Source of the DNA: Phosphoribacter sp037045045
GTDB lineage: Bacteria > Actinomycetota > Actinomycetes > Actinomycetales > Dermatophilaceae
Length of the DNA: 64,000 nucleotides
Assembly (NCBI GenBank): GCA_037045045.1
Contig: JBAOHL010000007.1
Location: 344,286-408,285, forward strand
Direction of reading: 5' to 3'
Part shown: positions 9,074 to 17,680 of the stretch, in pieces
How positions within the stretch are numbered: the first letter of the stretch is position 1
How the letters are laid out: each line of letters starts with the position of its first letter
Made by a program: the position numbers and the translations under genes
Notes under the pieces: generated by a model
What the model was told of the DNA's origin: nothing
The model's database searches: none
What the model saw: only the letters and a program-made list of their open reading frames with translations

Positions 9074-9658
9074 TCAGGCCAGCTCGGGTGCCCGCCAGGC
9101 CGGGTCGCGGCCGATGAAGGCCGCGAGGCGATCCACGAGCGCAGCGTCGGCGTCGACGGGGTGTGCCGGGCCGTACTGTCCCGATTCCCGAAGCATCCGC
9201 TCCATCGGCGCCATTCCCGCGAGTAGCTGCGCCGCGAAATCCGGATCGAGTGGCGGGTCGACCCCGGCCGCCCGAGCGAGGTCCCAGGTGTGCATGAACA
9301 CGTCCGAGGTGTAAAAGCGATCGACGGCCTGCGCCAACGACAGCTCGCCGACGTGGGGATTGCGCAGGAGCCGCTCGCCGATGTCCGGGTCATCGAGCAG
9401 CGCCTGAAGGCCCGCCGCCTGAGCCGCCCAGGATCCCACCGGGTCTTCCTCGACGGAGGCGCCCGTGGGGAGGGTAACTCCCACACCACCGTCGAGGAAC
9501 CCGCGGATCCACTCCAGGTGTGCCACCACGCCCCGGGCGGTCCATTCGGGCACCGGGGACGGACCGTCCCAGGAGCGCACCCCTCGGGTGACCCAGGCGA
9601 ACCCGGCCGAGACGGCGCGGTGGCGCTCGGCAGGGTCGAGGTCGCGAAGCGGGCTCAT
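9074..9658 (-). CDS. TIGR03086 / DinB-like metal-binding protein
   Basis: 194 aa from ATG 9658. It resembles the mycothiol-dependent maleylpyruvate isomerase N-terminal/DinB superfamily: the early W-x-G-P-x-P-x-W-T-A block, HLEWIRGFL (histidine ligand), the FYTSDVFMHTWDLARAAG segment with its histidine, and Pro-rich loops. These actinobacterial enzymes bind a metal through three histidines and use mycothiol; the substrate is unknown. It begins directly behind the SRPBCC stop, last in the ArsR operon. Confidence 0.78.
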   Translation of the reverse strand: MSPLRDLDPAERHRAVSAGFAWVTRGVRSWDGPSPVPEWTARGVVAHLEWIRGFLDGGVGVTLPTGASVEEDPVGSWAAQAAGLQALLDDPDIGERLLRNPHVGELSLAQAVDRFYTSDVFMHTWDLARAAGVDPPLDPDFAAQLLAGMAPMERMLRESGQYGPAHPVDADAALVDRLAAFIGRDPAWRAPELA

Positions 9659-9659
9659 C

Positions 9660-10142
9660 TCAGACCTGGCCTTCGGCGACCAGCCGCGCCAGCGCGGCAT
9701 ACCCTTGCTCGACCCCGGTCTCCATGCCGCTGCGCAGCCACTGGTCGCGCCCCTCGAAGCTGTCGCACAAGCTCACCGCCTCCAGCCGGGTCCGACCGTC
9801 GCCGAGGTCGGTGAAGGTCATCGTGTCGAGGGAGACACCGTCGGGGTCGCCCTCCCAGGTAAAGGTCTGGACGAGCCGATCGGGACGCACGGTGTGGAAG
9901 CAGCCGCGGAAGGCGAACCGTTCGTCGCCGCGCACGGCGACGTACCGCCAGCTCCCGCCGTCGCGGGCGTCCCAATGCTCGATCTGGGTCGCCAACGAGT
10001 CCGGCCCGTTCCATCGCGCGAACAGCTCCGCTTCGGTGTGTGCCCGGAAGAGTTGTTCGGGGGTGGCCTGGAAATCGCGGGTGATCCGGATGGCCGGGAC
10101 CACCGGGTCGGCCTGGATCTGAGTTCTCTCGGGAACCGTCAT
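9660..10142 (-). CDS. SRPBCC / AHSA1-like protein
   Basis: 160 aa, the usual size for a START-like helix-grip fold. Typical blocks are RDFQATPEQLFRAHTEAELFARWNGP, the EHWDARDGGSWRY strand pair, FHTVRPDRLVQTFTWEG and the C-terminal amphipathic helix RSGMETGVEQGYAALARL. ATG 10142 overlaps the ArsR stop (ATGA). ArsR plus AHSA1-like pairs are common in actinobacteria; ligand and role are not established. Confidence 0.88.
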   Translation of the reverse strand: MTVPERTQIQADPVVPAIRITRDFQATPEQLFRAHTEAELFARWNGPDSLATQIEHWDARDGGSWRYVAVRGDERFAFRGCFHTVRPDRLVQTFTWEGDPDGVSLDTMTFTDLGDGRTRLEAVSLCDSFEGRDQWLRSGMETGVEQGYAALARLVAEGQV

Positions 10143-10513
10143 CGCACTGCCCTCGATCCTGTGTCGTCGTGAGTGCTCGGCGTCGCCGCGGCTGTCTCGG
10201 CCAATTCGGCCAACACGGCGTCGAGCCGCTGGTGACGCTGCTCGGCCTGGCGCCGGTAGCGTTCGATCCATGCCGTCATGAGGTCCAGGACCTCCGCCTC
10301 CAGGTGTGCGGGCCGTCGTTGCGCGTCCCGCCCACGGGTGACCAGTCCGGAACTCTCGAGCACCCGTAAGTGTTTCGACACGGCTTGGACGCTCATGGCG
10401 TATGGCGCCGCGAGCTCGCCCACCGTGGCGTCGGCGATCGCGAGCCGAGCGACGAGGTCGCGTCGGGTCGGGTCGGCCAGGGCGGCGAACACCCGGTCCA
10501 GTGATTCGGTCAT
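10139..10513 (-). CDS. ArsR-family winged-helix repressor
   Basis: 124 aa. The HTH is plain: LADPTRRDLVARL near 12-24, then VGELAAPYAMSVQAVSKHLRVLESSGLV. No metal-binding cysteines are present, so it belongs to the metal-independent ArsR subgroup paired with SRPBCC genes. GAGGA stands 8 nt before the ATG. It probably autoregulates through the two CAACC-N4-GGTTG inverted repeats in its promoter. Confidence 0.92.
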   Translation of the reverse strand: MTESLDRVFAALADPTRRDLVARLAIADATVGELAAPYAMSVQAVSKHLRVLESSGLVTRGRDAQRRPAHLEAEVLDLMTAWIERYRRQAEQRHQRLDAVLAELAETAAATPSTHDDTGSRAVR

Positions 10514-10522
10514 TCTCTGTCC

Positions 10523-10582
10523 TCAACCTTTTGGTTGAAAAAGGCTGCCATGTCGGCCCGTAGTTGTCAACCAATCGGTTGC
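10523..10582 (-). promoter_or_regulatory. Candidate ArsR operators overlapping a TTGACA box
   Basis: Two perfect inverted repeats share one pattern: TCAACC-TTTT-GGTTGA at 10523-10538 and CAACC-AATC-GGTTG at 10568-10581. Their centres are 44 bp apart, about four helical turns. On the minus strand a consensus -35 TTGACA (10570-10565) overlaps the distal site. The -10 at 17 bp (CAGCCT) is poor. Assignment to the adjacent ArsR protein is inference from position and symmetry. Confidence 0.7.
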
Positions 10583-10657
10583 AGAAGGCGAGGAGGGGAG
10601 TCGGCGTTCCGCGCTCGGCGACCAGCTGCGACGACGGCCGCCCAATACAGTGTGGCC

Positions 10658-11347
10658 ATGACCGAGCCGCCGTCCCCCACCGCGTCCGACGCTCCGCCCG
10701 CGTCCCAGGCCGTCGTCGACCTCATCGGGGCGCTCGGGTACGGCAGCTTGCGGGGCTTCTCCCGGATGGCCGTGGACGCCGAGCTCGCGCCGGCTCTGCC
10801 CACCAAGGCGGCGATCGCCCGGATGGCCGTCACCGAGTTCCAGCACTTCGAGACACTGACCGCTCGCCTCGACCGGCTCGGGGTGTCGCACGACGACGCG
10901 ATGGCGCCGTTCGTCGCGGCGATCGACTCTTTCCACGAGCGCACCCACCCCAGCGACTGGCTCGAGGGCCTGGTCAAGGCGTACGTCAGCGACGGCATCG
11001 CCCGCGACTTCTACTCCGAGATCGCCCGGTACGTCGACTCCGAGACCCGCGAGTTCGTCACCCGGGTCCTCGCGGACGAGGGCCAGGAGCAGATCGTCCT
11101 CGACGCCGTCCGCCCGGTCATCGACTCCGATCCGCGCACCGCGAGCCGATTGGCCCTGTGGGGGCGACGGCTGGTCGGAGAGGCCATTCAGCAGGCCCAG
11201 CAGGTCGCGGTGGCTCGAGAATCCCTCACCGCCCTGCTCGTCGGCGGCTGGGGGTCCGGTGCGGACATCGCCGAACTGGGCCAGATCTTCGCACGGATCA
11301 CCGAGGCCCACTCCGAACGGATGACGCGCCTGGGCCTGTCGGCCTGA
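10658..11347 (+). CDS. Ferritin-like-fold protein (MiaE-like group)
   Basis: 229 aa, almost wholly helical. Possible iron-ligand blocks are VTEFQHFETL near 60-69 (E-x-x-H) and the later ADEGQEQIV; the second block lacks the histidine expected of an active di-iron site, so activity is uncertain. It sits next to rhlE as its mycobacterial counterpart (recalled as Rv3210c) does. ATG 10658 lies 6 nt after TACAGT (10646-10651), indicating a leaderless start. Confidence 0.75.
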   Translation: MTEPPSPTASDAPPASQAVVDLIGALGYGSLRGFSRMAVDAELAPALPTKAAIARMAVTEFQHFETLTARLDRLGVSHDDAMAPFVAAIDSFHERTHPSDWLEGLVKAYVSDGIARDFYSEIARYVDSETREFVTRVLADEGQEQIVLDAVRPVIDSDPRTASRLALWGRRLVGEAIQQAQQVAVARESLTALLVGGWGSGADIAELGQIFARITEAHSERMTRLGLSA

Positions 11348-11387
11348 CCGAACCGTCCGGGCGACGCCGACAGGGTCCGGACGCAGC

Positions 11388-11424
11388 CGAGCCCGGCAAG
11401 GCATGGGTATGCCGGCCGGGCTCG
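11388..11424. terminator. Bidirectional hairpin between convergent genes
   Basis: CGAGCCCGGC (11388-11397) pairs with GCCGGGCTCG (11415-11424); inside, GGCAT pairs with ATGCC. No T-run follows. It lies between the stops of the ferritin-like gene and the GlsB-like gene, and its apex is built from a GTATGCC heptamer. Confidence 0.7.
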
Positions 11425-11440
11425 TCCGCGCGCGAAGGGG

Positions 11441-11716
11441 TCAGGCTGCTTTCTTGCCCGACATGTTGCCGTAGACGACGATGCCGATGGCTGCGACGAT
11501 CGCGCCGCCGAGCAGGCCGATCCACGGGATGCCCCCGTTGTCGTTGTTGTACTTGAACAAGAAGCCCAGCAGCCAGGTCGCGACGAACGAGGCGATGACG
11601 CCGATGATCGTCGTGACGACGAGGGAGACGTGCTGCTTGCCGGGAACGAGTGCCCGACCGAGCAACCCCACGATGAGGCCGACGATGATGGCACCGATGA
11701 TGCCGGAGATGGACAT
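11441..11716 (-). CDS. GlsB/YeaQ/YmgE-family (transglycosylase-associated) membrane protein
   Basis: 91 aa from ATG 11716. Three hydrophobic helices with family hallmarks: GIIGAIIVGLIVGLLGRALVPG, TTIIGVIASFVATWLLGFL, and IGLLGGAIVAAIGIVVYG. Small integral inner-membrane protein, often stress-induced; biochemical role unknown. AAGGGAAG precedes the start. Confidence 0.9.
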   Translation of the reverse strand: MSISGIIGAIIVGLIVGLLGRALVPGKQHVSLVVTTIIGVIASFVATWLLGFLFKYNNDNGGIPWIGLLGGAIVAAIGIVVYGNMSGKKAA

Positions 11717-11962
11717 GTCACTTCCCTTCTCGACGGTCGTGGCGACCGCACTCGTACTCACGGGGGTGCCGGTTGCAACGCCCAGTCAGACCAAACTCCC
11801 ACAGGTGGGCGGCCGAACCCGCGAAGTGCCGTCGCGTGTTGTTCACGATTCGGACACGGCCAACCAGCGAGGATGAGCGCCCCCCAAGCGCGCGGCAAGG
11901 CCGCGGGTGGCCCGCACGTGGACGGTGGTCGGGGTGATGTCGCCGGCCCCGCGACGCACCGA

Positions 11963-12187
11963 TCAGACCGCGCCGAACCCGACCCGGCCCTTCTCGGATT
12001 CGCCGACGTTGACGTAGCCGACGGCGTCGGCCGGCACGAGGAAGCGCCGCCCCTTGTCGTCCTCGAGGTTGAGCGTCGTGCCGGCATCGAGCGCCTTGGT
12101 GACGGCCTTGGCCACCTCGTCGACGCTCTGACTCGACTCGAACGCGATCTCGCGGGCGACGTTGCGCACCCCGATCCTGACCTCCAC
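11963..12187 (-). CDS. DUF3107 family protein
   Basis: 74 aa from GTG 12187, with GGAAGGAC upstream. The sequence VEVRIGVRNVAREIAFE ... DDKGRRFLVPADAVGYVNVG is the characteristic small ATP-binding-like actinobacterial protein known in mycobacteria as TB9.4/Rv3208A. Function unknown. It is placed beside a TetR gene, as in mycobacteria. Confidence 0.9.
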   Translation of the reverse strand: MEVRIGVRNVAREIAFESSQSVDEVAKAVTKALDAGTTLNLEDDKGRRFLVPADAVGYVNVGESEKGRVGFGAV

Positions 12188-12276
12188 TGCCGACGTCCTT
12201 CCTTCGTATGTCGCGGCCCAGCCGCGGACGCTTCCCCCAGCACCGCGGCATACCGGCCTTGCCGTTGACTGCAACT

Positions 12277-12915
12277 CTAGGCGGGCGCGGGGTGTTCCCG
12301 TTCGACGGTCTTGGGGAACCCGGCGATCCCCCGCCAGGCGAGCTGGCCGACGATTCGGGCCGCTTCGGACAAGGGGGTGGGCGAGCCGATGGTCAGCCAA
12401 CTGCGGGCGGCGATCTGGCCCAGGCCGGTGAGGGCGTGGCCAAGCACGAGGGCGTCGGCGCGGGACATCGCCGTGTCGGCCGAGATGGTGTCGGCGAACG
12501 CCTCGCTGCAGCGGGCCATGACCGCGTCGATGCGCCCCCCGACCGCTTCGTCGTTGACGAGGTCGGACTCGAAGAGCAACCGGTACGCCGAGCCATCCTT
12601 CGCGACGTAGTCGAAGTATGCCGCGATCGTCGCGAACACCCGCTGCTTGTTGTCCTCGGTGCTCGCCAGGGCACCACGTACGGTGGCTTCGAGTTCGACG
12701 GCAAGTTGGTCGAGCAACGCCAGGTAGAGGTCGTGCTTGCCCGGGAAGTGCTGGTAGAGAACGGGTTTGGAAACCCCGGCCCGATCGGCGATGTCGTCCA
12801 TCGCGGCGGCGTGATATCCCGAGGCGACGAAGGCCTCCTGGGCGGCGGCAAGCAACTGGGCTCGCCGTGCCGAGCGGGGCAGCCGCTGTCCTCGGCCGCG
12901 TACGTCAGTGCTCAC
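12277..12915 (-). CDS. TetR-family regulator
   Basis: 212 aa from GTG 12915; an upstream in-frame GTG at 12966 would add 17 poorly conserved residues. HTH block: RRAQLLAAAQEAFVASGYHAAAMDDIADRAGVSKPVLYQHFPGK is the standard TetR N terminus, read in two halves near residues 18-60. A TetR C-terminal ligand domain of normal length follows. It diverges from moeZ across about 80 bp and corresponds in position to mycobacterial Rv3208. Target and ligand unknown. Confidence 0.9.
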   Translation of the reverse strand: MSTDVRGRGQRLPRSARRAQLLAAAQEAFVASGYHAAAMDDIADRAGVSKPVLYQHFPGKHDLYLALLDQLAVELEATVRGALASTEDNKQRVFATIAAYFDYVAKDGSAYRLLFESDLVNDEAVGGRIDAVMARCSEAFADTISADTAMSRADALVLGHALTGLGQIAARSWLTIGSPTPLSEAARIVGQLAWRGIAGFPKTVEREHPAPA

Positions 12916-12994
12916 CGATGCTGCCTCGATCGTGTCGGGCACCCGGCCGCTTTCGGGTGCAGGCACATCCTACGCAGCGGTAATCTCCGCTGTC

Positions 12995-14140
12995 GTGACC
13001 TTGCCGCCGGTTGGTGCGCGCTACACCCGCCAGCTGTTGCTGCCCGAGGTCGGTGTCGAGGGGCAGCGTCGGCTCGCCGCCGCCCGGGTACTCGTCGTCG
13101 GCGCGGGCGGCCTCGGCTCGCCCGCGCTGCTTTATCTCGCCGCAGCCGGCGTGGGCACCCTCGGTCTCGTCGACGACGACGTCGTCGAGGAGACCAACCT
13201 GCAGCGTCAGGTCGTGCACGGCGTATCGGACCTCGGTCGGGCCAAGACCGACTCCGCCGCACAGACGATCGGCCGGCTCAACCCCGACGTGACCCTGCAG
13301 TGTCACGCCGTGCGGCTGACCAGGGCCAACGCGGTGGACATCCTGCGCGGATACGACCTCGTCGTCGACGGTGCGGACACGTTCGCCACGCGGTACCTCG
13401 TCGGGGACACGTGTGCCGAGCTCGGACTGCCGCACGTCTGGGCCTCGGTGCTGCGCTTCGACGCGCAGGTGTCGGTGTGGTGGTCCGGGCGCGGACCCTG
13501 CCTGCGGTGCGTATTCCCCGAGGAACCCGCACCCGACGCCGTGCCGTCGTGTGCCCAGGCCGGGGTCCTCGGCGCGCTGTGCGGCGTCATCGGCTCGGTT
13601 CAAGCGACCGAGGCCCTCAAGGTGCTGCTCGGCGTGGGGGAGCCGCTGGTCGGTCGGCTGCTCGTCCACGACGCGCTGCGCCAGACGTGGGACACGCTCG
13701 CGGTGAGCCGCGACCCCGCGTGCCCGACCTGCGCGTCGGCGGCCCGGCGAACCAGGCAACCGGAGCGGGGGAGGACGGGCCAGGCTCGCGAGGACCTGTC
13801 GTCGTCGGCTCCGACGGTGACCGCCATGGCACTGGCCGACGAACTGGGCCGAGCCCACCCGCCCGCGCTCGTCGACGTGCGCAGCAGCACCGAACGCGCC
13901 CTCGGGACCCTGCCTGGGTCACGGGTTGGCGAACTCGGGGAGCTCGCCTCCGGCGCGGCCTTGACCGAGGCCGTGCTCGGGCCCAGATCCGGGCGGGTCG
14001 TCTTATACTGCCGAAGCGGCGTCCGGTCGCTGCAGGGGGCGGCGCTGGCCCGGGCCGCCGGTTGGCCGGGTGCCGTGAGTCTCGACGGGGGACTGCTCGC
14101 CTGGGCCCGCGACGTCGATCCGACGCTGTCCGTCCCCTGA
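12995..14140 (+). CDS. moeZ: Adenylyltransferase/sulfurtransferase MoeZ (ThiF-rhodanese)
   Basis: 381 aa from GTG 12995, 8 nt after TAATCT (12981-12986). Adenylates the C terminus of ubiquitin-like sulfur carriers and thiolates them for molybdopterin or sulfur transfer. N-terminal ThiF/MoeB domain: VGAGGLGSPALLYLA nucleotide loop, LQRQ arginine finger region, zinc cysteines CLRC and CPTC. A C-terminal rhodanese domain (about 280-381) carries the active Cys loop YCRSGVRS. It is first in an operon with atl-adnA-adnB. moaE lies 27 kb away. Confidence 0.9.
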   Translation: MTLPPVGARYTRQLLLPEVGVEGQRRLAAARVLVVGAGGLGSPALLYLAAAGVGTLGLVDDDVVEETNLQRQVVHGVSDLGRAKTDSAAQTIGRLNPDVTLQCHAVRLTRANAVDILRGYDLVVDGADTFATRYLVGDTCAELGLPHVWASVLRFDAQVSVWWSGRGPCLRCVFPEEPAPDAVPSCAQAGVLGALCGVIGSVQATEALKVLLGVGEPLVGRLLVHDALRQTWDTLAVSRDPACPTCASAARRTRQPERGRTGQAREDLSSSAPTVTAMALADELGRAHPPALVDVRSSTERALGTLPGSRVGELGELASGAALTEAVLGPRSGRVVLYCRSGVRSLQGAALARAAGWPGAVSLDGGLLAWARDVDPTLSVP

Positions 14141-14496
14141 TGCCCGGCCTCGCGCGATTGCCCGAGTACGCCGAGCGGGTGCTGGAGGTCGTCGAGCGGA
14201 TCCCGCCGGGACACGTGCTCACCTACGGCGAGGTCGCCCGACTGGTCGGGTCGGGTGGGCCGCGGGGGGTCGGCCTGGTCATGAGCAGGTACGGGTCGGG
14301 GGTGCCATGGTGGCGGGTGCTGCGCGCGGGAGGGCACCCGCCACTTGGGCACGAACGGAGCGCCTACGCCAACTACGTCCGTGAAGGGACGCCGCTGCGC
14401 GGCATACCGACCGTGGGGGGCGAGGTCCCGGCCGGCTACCGGGTCGATCTGTCCCTGGCCCGGTGGCGTCCTCCGGGCGATGTCGTCCCCCCGTGA
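14140..14496 (+). CDS. Alkyltransferase-like (ATL) DNA repair protein
   Basis: 118 aa, start TGATG-coupled to moeZ. It has the MGMT DNA-binding fold (YGEVARLVG, the winged helix and arginine finger region) but PWWRV at 56-60 replaces the PCHRV active site. It therefore cannot accept alkyl groups and instead marks O6-alkylguanine for nucleotide excision repair, as known for ATL proteins. Mycobacteria carry a comparable gene at this site next to adnAB. Confidence 0.9.
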   Translation: MPGLARLPEYAERVLEVVERIPPGHVLTYGEVARLVGSGGPRGVGLVMSRYGSGVPWWRVLRAGGHPPLGHERSAYANYVREGTPLRGIPTVGGEVPAGYRVDLSLARWRPPGDVVPP

Positions 14497-14509
14497 TGGA
14501 ATCGGCGGC

Positions 14510-17500
14510 ATGGCGGTGACCGAATCCCGGGGTGTTCGGACGCCGCCCCTGACCCTGCGTCGGCCACCCGCCGAACCGCTCGAGTCGGTCGATCTCGACG
14601 CCGACCAGCGATCCGTCCTCGCGTTCGACGGCCCGCTGCTGCGGGTGCTCGGCGCGCCGGGCACCGGCACGACGACGACGGCCGTCGAGCTCGTCGTCGA
14701 CCGCGTGCGCCGCGCCGGCCTGCTCGCCGACCAGTGCCTGCTGCTCACGCCCTCGCGCCTGGCGGCGGCCCGGCTGCGGACCCGGGTGACCGCCCGCCTC
14801 GGTGGCACCTCGACCGAGGTGCTCGCTCGGACCCACCAGGCCTTCGGCTTCGCCATCCTGCGCCGCGAGTCGGCGTTGCGCGGCGACCCACCGCCCCGGC
14901 TGCTCAGCGGCCCCGAGCAGGACGTCGTCCTGCGCGAGCTGTTGGCCGGCCATCGAGCGGACGGCAACGGCCCCGATTGGCCCCCGGAGCTGCGCGCCGC
15001 CCTGCTCACGAGAGGCTTTCGGGCTCAACTGCGCGACCTGCTCATGCGGGCCGCCGAACACGGACTCGACGGCCCGAGCCTGGCCGAGCTGGGTCGCCGA
15101 CACGACCGTGCCCACTGGGTCGCGGCGGCCGAGGTGCTCGCGGAATACGACGAGGTCACCGCGCTGTCCCGGCCCGGTTCCTACGATCCCGCTTGGGTCC
15201 TCACGGCGGCTGCCGACCGCCTCCGCGAGGACCCCGAGGCCCTCGACCGGGTCCGCGAGGGGCTACGGCTCGTCGTCGTCGACGACGCCCAGGAGCTCAC
15301 CTGGCCCGCCGCCCGGCTGTTGGCGCTGCTCGCCGGTCCTCCCGTGCAGCTCGTGCTGCTCGGCGACCCCGATGCTGCCGTCCAGACGTTCCGCGGTGCC
15401 GACCCGTCGTTGCTCGTCCAGCCCTGGCCCGGGCTTGGTGACGTGCCCACCATCGTCCTCGGCACGGCATACCGCCACGACGCCCGAATGCGCGGGGTTG
15501 CCGACGCGGTCGTGGGCCGGATCGGGGCCACCGGCGGCGGCGCCCAGCGCGTCGTGCGTCCCGCGGGGCCAGCGGGAACGGTCGAGGTGGCCCTGCTGCG
15601 CGCCGTGTCGCAGGAGGCCGCCCACGTCGCCGGTGTCCTGCGAGAGGCCCACCTTCGCGAGGGTATGCCGTGGGGGGACATGGCGGTCATCGTCCGGGGC
15701 CAGGGCCGCGCGACCACGCTCCGGCGAATCCTGCGCGCCGCCGCAGTCCCGCTCGCGCCGACCGGCACGGACCTGCCGGTGCGCGACGAGGTCGCGGTGC
15801 GCCCATTGCTCGCCCTGTTGCAGTTGTCCCTGGCGGTGGCTCGAGACCCCGGCTCCGAGGTCGATGCCGATACCGCCGTCGACCTCGTCCTCTCGCCGCT
15901 GGGTGGTGGTGACGCGGTCTCGCTGCGCCGCCTACGGCGCGAGCTGCGTCGCGCCGAGATCGAGGACGGCGGGGGGCGTAGCAGCGACGAGCTGCTGTCC
16001 GCGGCGATCCTCGATCCGTTCGCGGCCGCCCGTGCCGGCGCCGACGGGGCGCCGCTGCGGCGGTTGGCCCGGGCGATCCGGGCTGGCGTCGCCGCGGCGA
16101 CGGCCGGTGGCATCGGGACCGGATGGGGCCCGGGCGTCACGGCGGAGTCCGTCCTCTGGGCGATCTGGTCGGCCCTCGGTCAGGCCCGCCGGTGGCGCGA
16201 GGAGGCGCTGCGCGGCGGGGCCATCGGCGCCCGGGCAGACCGAGACCTCGACGCCGTGGTCGCGTTGTTCGACGCGGCCGCCCGCTTCGTCGAGCGGCTC
16301 CCGACCGCGGGGCCTGACCTGTTCCTCGACCACATCCGCGGTGAGGACGTGCCGGGGGACACCCTCGTTGCCCGAGCCCCCACCGACGACTCGGTGGCAC
16401 TGCTCACGCCCGCCTCCGCAGCCGGGCGTCAGTGGCGGCTCGTCGTCGTCGCGGGGGTCCAAGAGGGCGTGTGGCCGGACCTGCGACTGCGCGGGTCCCT
16501 GTTGGGCGGACAGGCGCTGGCGGATCTGCTCACCGGACGAGACGGCTCCGTGCGGGCGGCCCAGGCCGCGGTCCGCTACGACGAGACCCGGCTGTTCCAC
16601 GTCGCGGTCACCCGGGCGAGCGAGCGGCTGCACGTGACGGCCGTGCGCAGCGAGGACGAACAGCCCTCCCCCTACCTCGACCTCGTCGACCCACTGCCGG
16701 AGCACGAGCTGCACCGCCCCTTCGCGTCGGTCGGCCTCCGGCTGACGCTGCCCGATCTCGTCGGTCGGCTGCGCCGGGGCATGGCATCGGCCGACCTCGT
16801 CGAGCGGCGCCGCTGCGCACGGCATCTCGCCCGGCTGGCCGACGACGGGGTGGGCAGCGCGGACCCCACGACCTGGTGGGCCCTGGTGTCGCCACCCGAG
16901 CCGCGACCCCGACGCCCTGACGGGCATCCGGTGCCCGTGTCGCCCTCGAGTCTCGAACGCTTCGGCGCGTGCGCGCTGCGCTGGCTGCTGGTCTCCTCCG
17001 GCGGCGACGGCGTGCCCAGCCCGGCGGCGGACATCGGCACCCTGGTCCACGACGTCGTCGCCGACCTCGGGGACGTCGACGCGCCCACCCTGCAGGCCGA
17101 GATCGACCGGCGCTGGCCGCTGCTGGGATTGCCACCGGGGTGGGCCAACGAGCGCAAACGCGCCGAGGCCCACGACATGGCCCGGCGCCTCGCCGACTAC
17201 CTGGCGTCCGCTCCGCAGCGGGGCTGGCATCGGGCCGGGAGCGAGCTGGAACTCGACGTGACATTGGGCCGAGCCCGGTTGCGCGGGCGGGTCGACCGAC
17301 TCGAACGGCATACGGACGAGCGGTTGCGGGTCGTCGACTACAAGACCGGATCGAGCAAGCCGACCAAGGCGCAGATGCCTCGGCATCCCCAGCTCGGGGC
17401 CTACCAAGCGGCCGTGGAGGCGGGGGCGTTCGGCGAGCTCGGCGACGGGACCGCGGGGGCCGCCCTCGTCCAGGTCGGCAAGGCGGCCGGGTCGAGCTTC

Positions 17501-17680
17501 GTGCTGCAGCAGCAGGCGCCGCTGCCCACGGACGAGGATCCCGGCTGGGCCCGCACGCTCGTCGAACAGGCCGCCGAGGGCATGGCGGCGGCGACGTACC
17601 ACGCCCGCCCCGGGCCGCATTGTGCGCGCTGCCCGGTGCGCTCCAGCTGCCCGGCACAGCGGGACGGCAGGACGATCTGA
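14510..17680 (+). CDS. adnA: AdnA-type helicase-nuclease subunit
   Basis: 1056 aa; with AdnB forms the actinobacterial end-resection machine for double-strand breaks. UvrD-like motor first, then a RecB-type nuclease: GRVDRLE ... VVDYKTG near residue 950. Fe-S cysteines are in ERFGACALRW and the terminal HCARCPVRSSC. Motor motifs are degenerate: Walker A reads GAPGTGTT (48-55) with Thr in place of the catalytic Lys, and motif II is DDAQE (258-262). This fits reports that AdnB provides the main motor. ATG 14510 starts 13 nt after atl; the stop overlaps adnB. Confidence 0.93.
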   Translation: MAVTESRGVRTPPLTLRRPPAEPLESVDLDADQRSVLAFDGPLLRVLGAPGTGTTTTAVELVVDRVRRAGLLADQCLLLTPSRLAAARLRTRVTARLGGTSTEVLARTHQAFGFAILRRESALRGDPPPRLLSGPEQDVVLRELLAGHRADGNGPDWPPELRAALLTRGFRAQLRDLLMRAAEHGLDGPSLAELGRRHDRAHWVAAAEVLAEYDEVTALSRPGSYDPAWVLTAAADRLREDPEALDRVREGLRLVVVDDAQELTWPAARLLALLAGPPVQLVLLGDPDAAVQTFRGADPSLLVQPWPGLGDVPTIVLGTAYRHDARMRGVADAVVGRIGATGGGAQRVVRPAGPAGTVEVALLRAVSQEAAHVAGVLREAHLREGMPWGDMAVIVRGQGRATTLRRILRAAAVPLAPTGTDLPVRDEVAVRPLLALLQLSLAVARDPGSEVDADTAVDLVLSPLGGGDAVSLRRLRRELRRAEIEDGGGRSSDELLSAAILDPFAAARAGADGAPLRRLARAIRAGVAAATAGGIGTGWGPGVTAESVLWAIWSALGQARRWREEALRGGAIGARADRDLDAVVALFDAAARFVERLPTAGPDLFLDHIRGEDVPGDTLVARAPTDDSVALLTPASAAGRQWRLVVVAGVQEGVWPDLRLRGSLLGGQALADLLTGRDGSVRAAQAAVRYDETRLFHVAVTRASERLHVTAVRSEDEQPSPYLDLVDPLPEHELHRPFASVGLRLTLPDLVGRLRRGMASADLVERRRCARHLARLADDGVGSADPTTWWALVSPPEPRPRRPDGHPVPVSPSSLERFGACALRWLLVSSGGDGVPSPAADIGTLVHDVVADLGDVDAPTLQAEIDRRWPLLGLPPGWANERKRAEAHDMARRLADYLASAPQRGWHRAGSELELDVTLGRARLRGRVDRLERHTDERLRVVDYKTGSSKPTKAQMPRHPQLGAYQAAVEAGAFGELGDGTAGAALVQVGKAAGSSFVLQQQAPLPTDEDPGWARTLVEQAAEGMAAATYHARPGPHCARCPVRSSCPAQRDGRTI

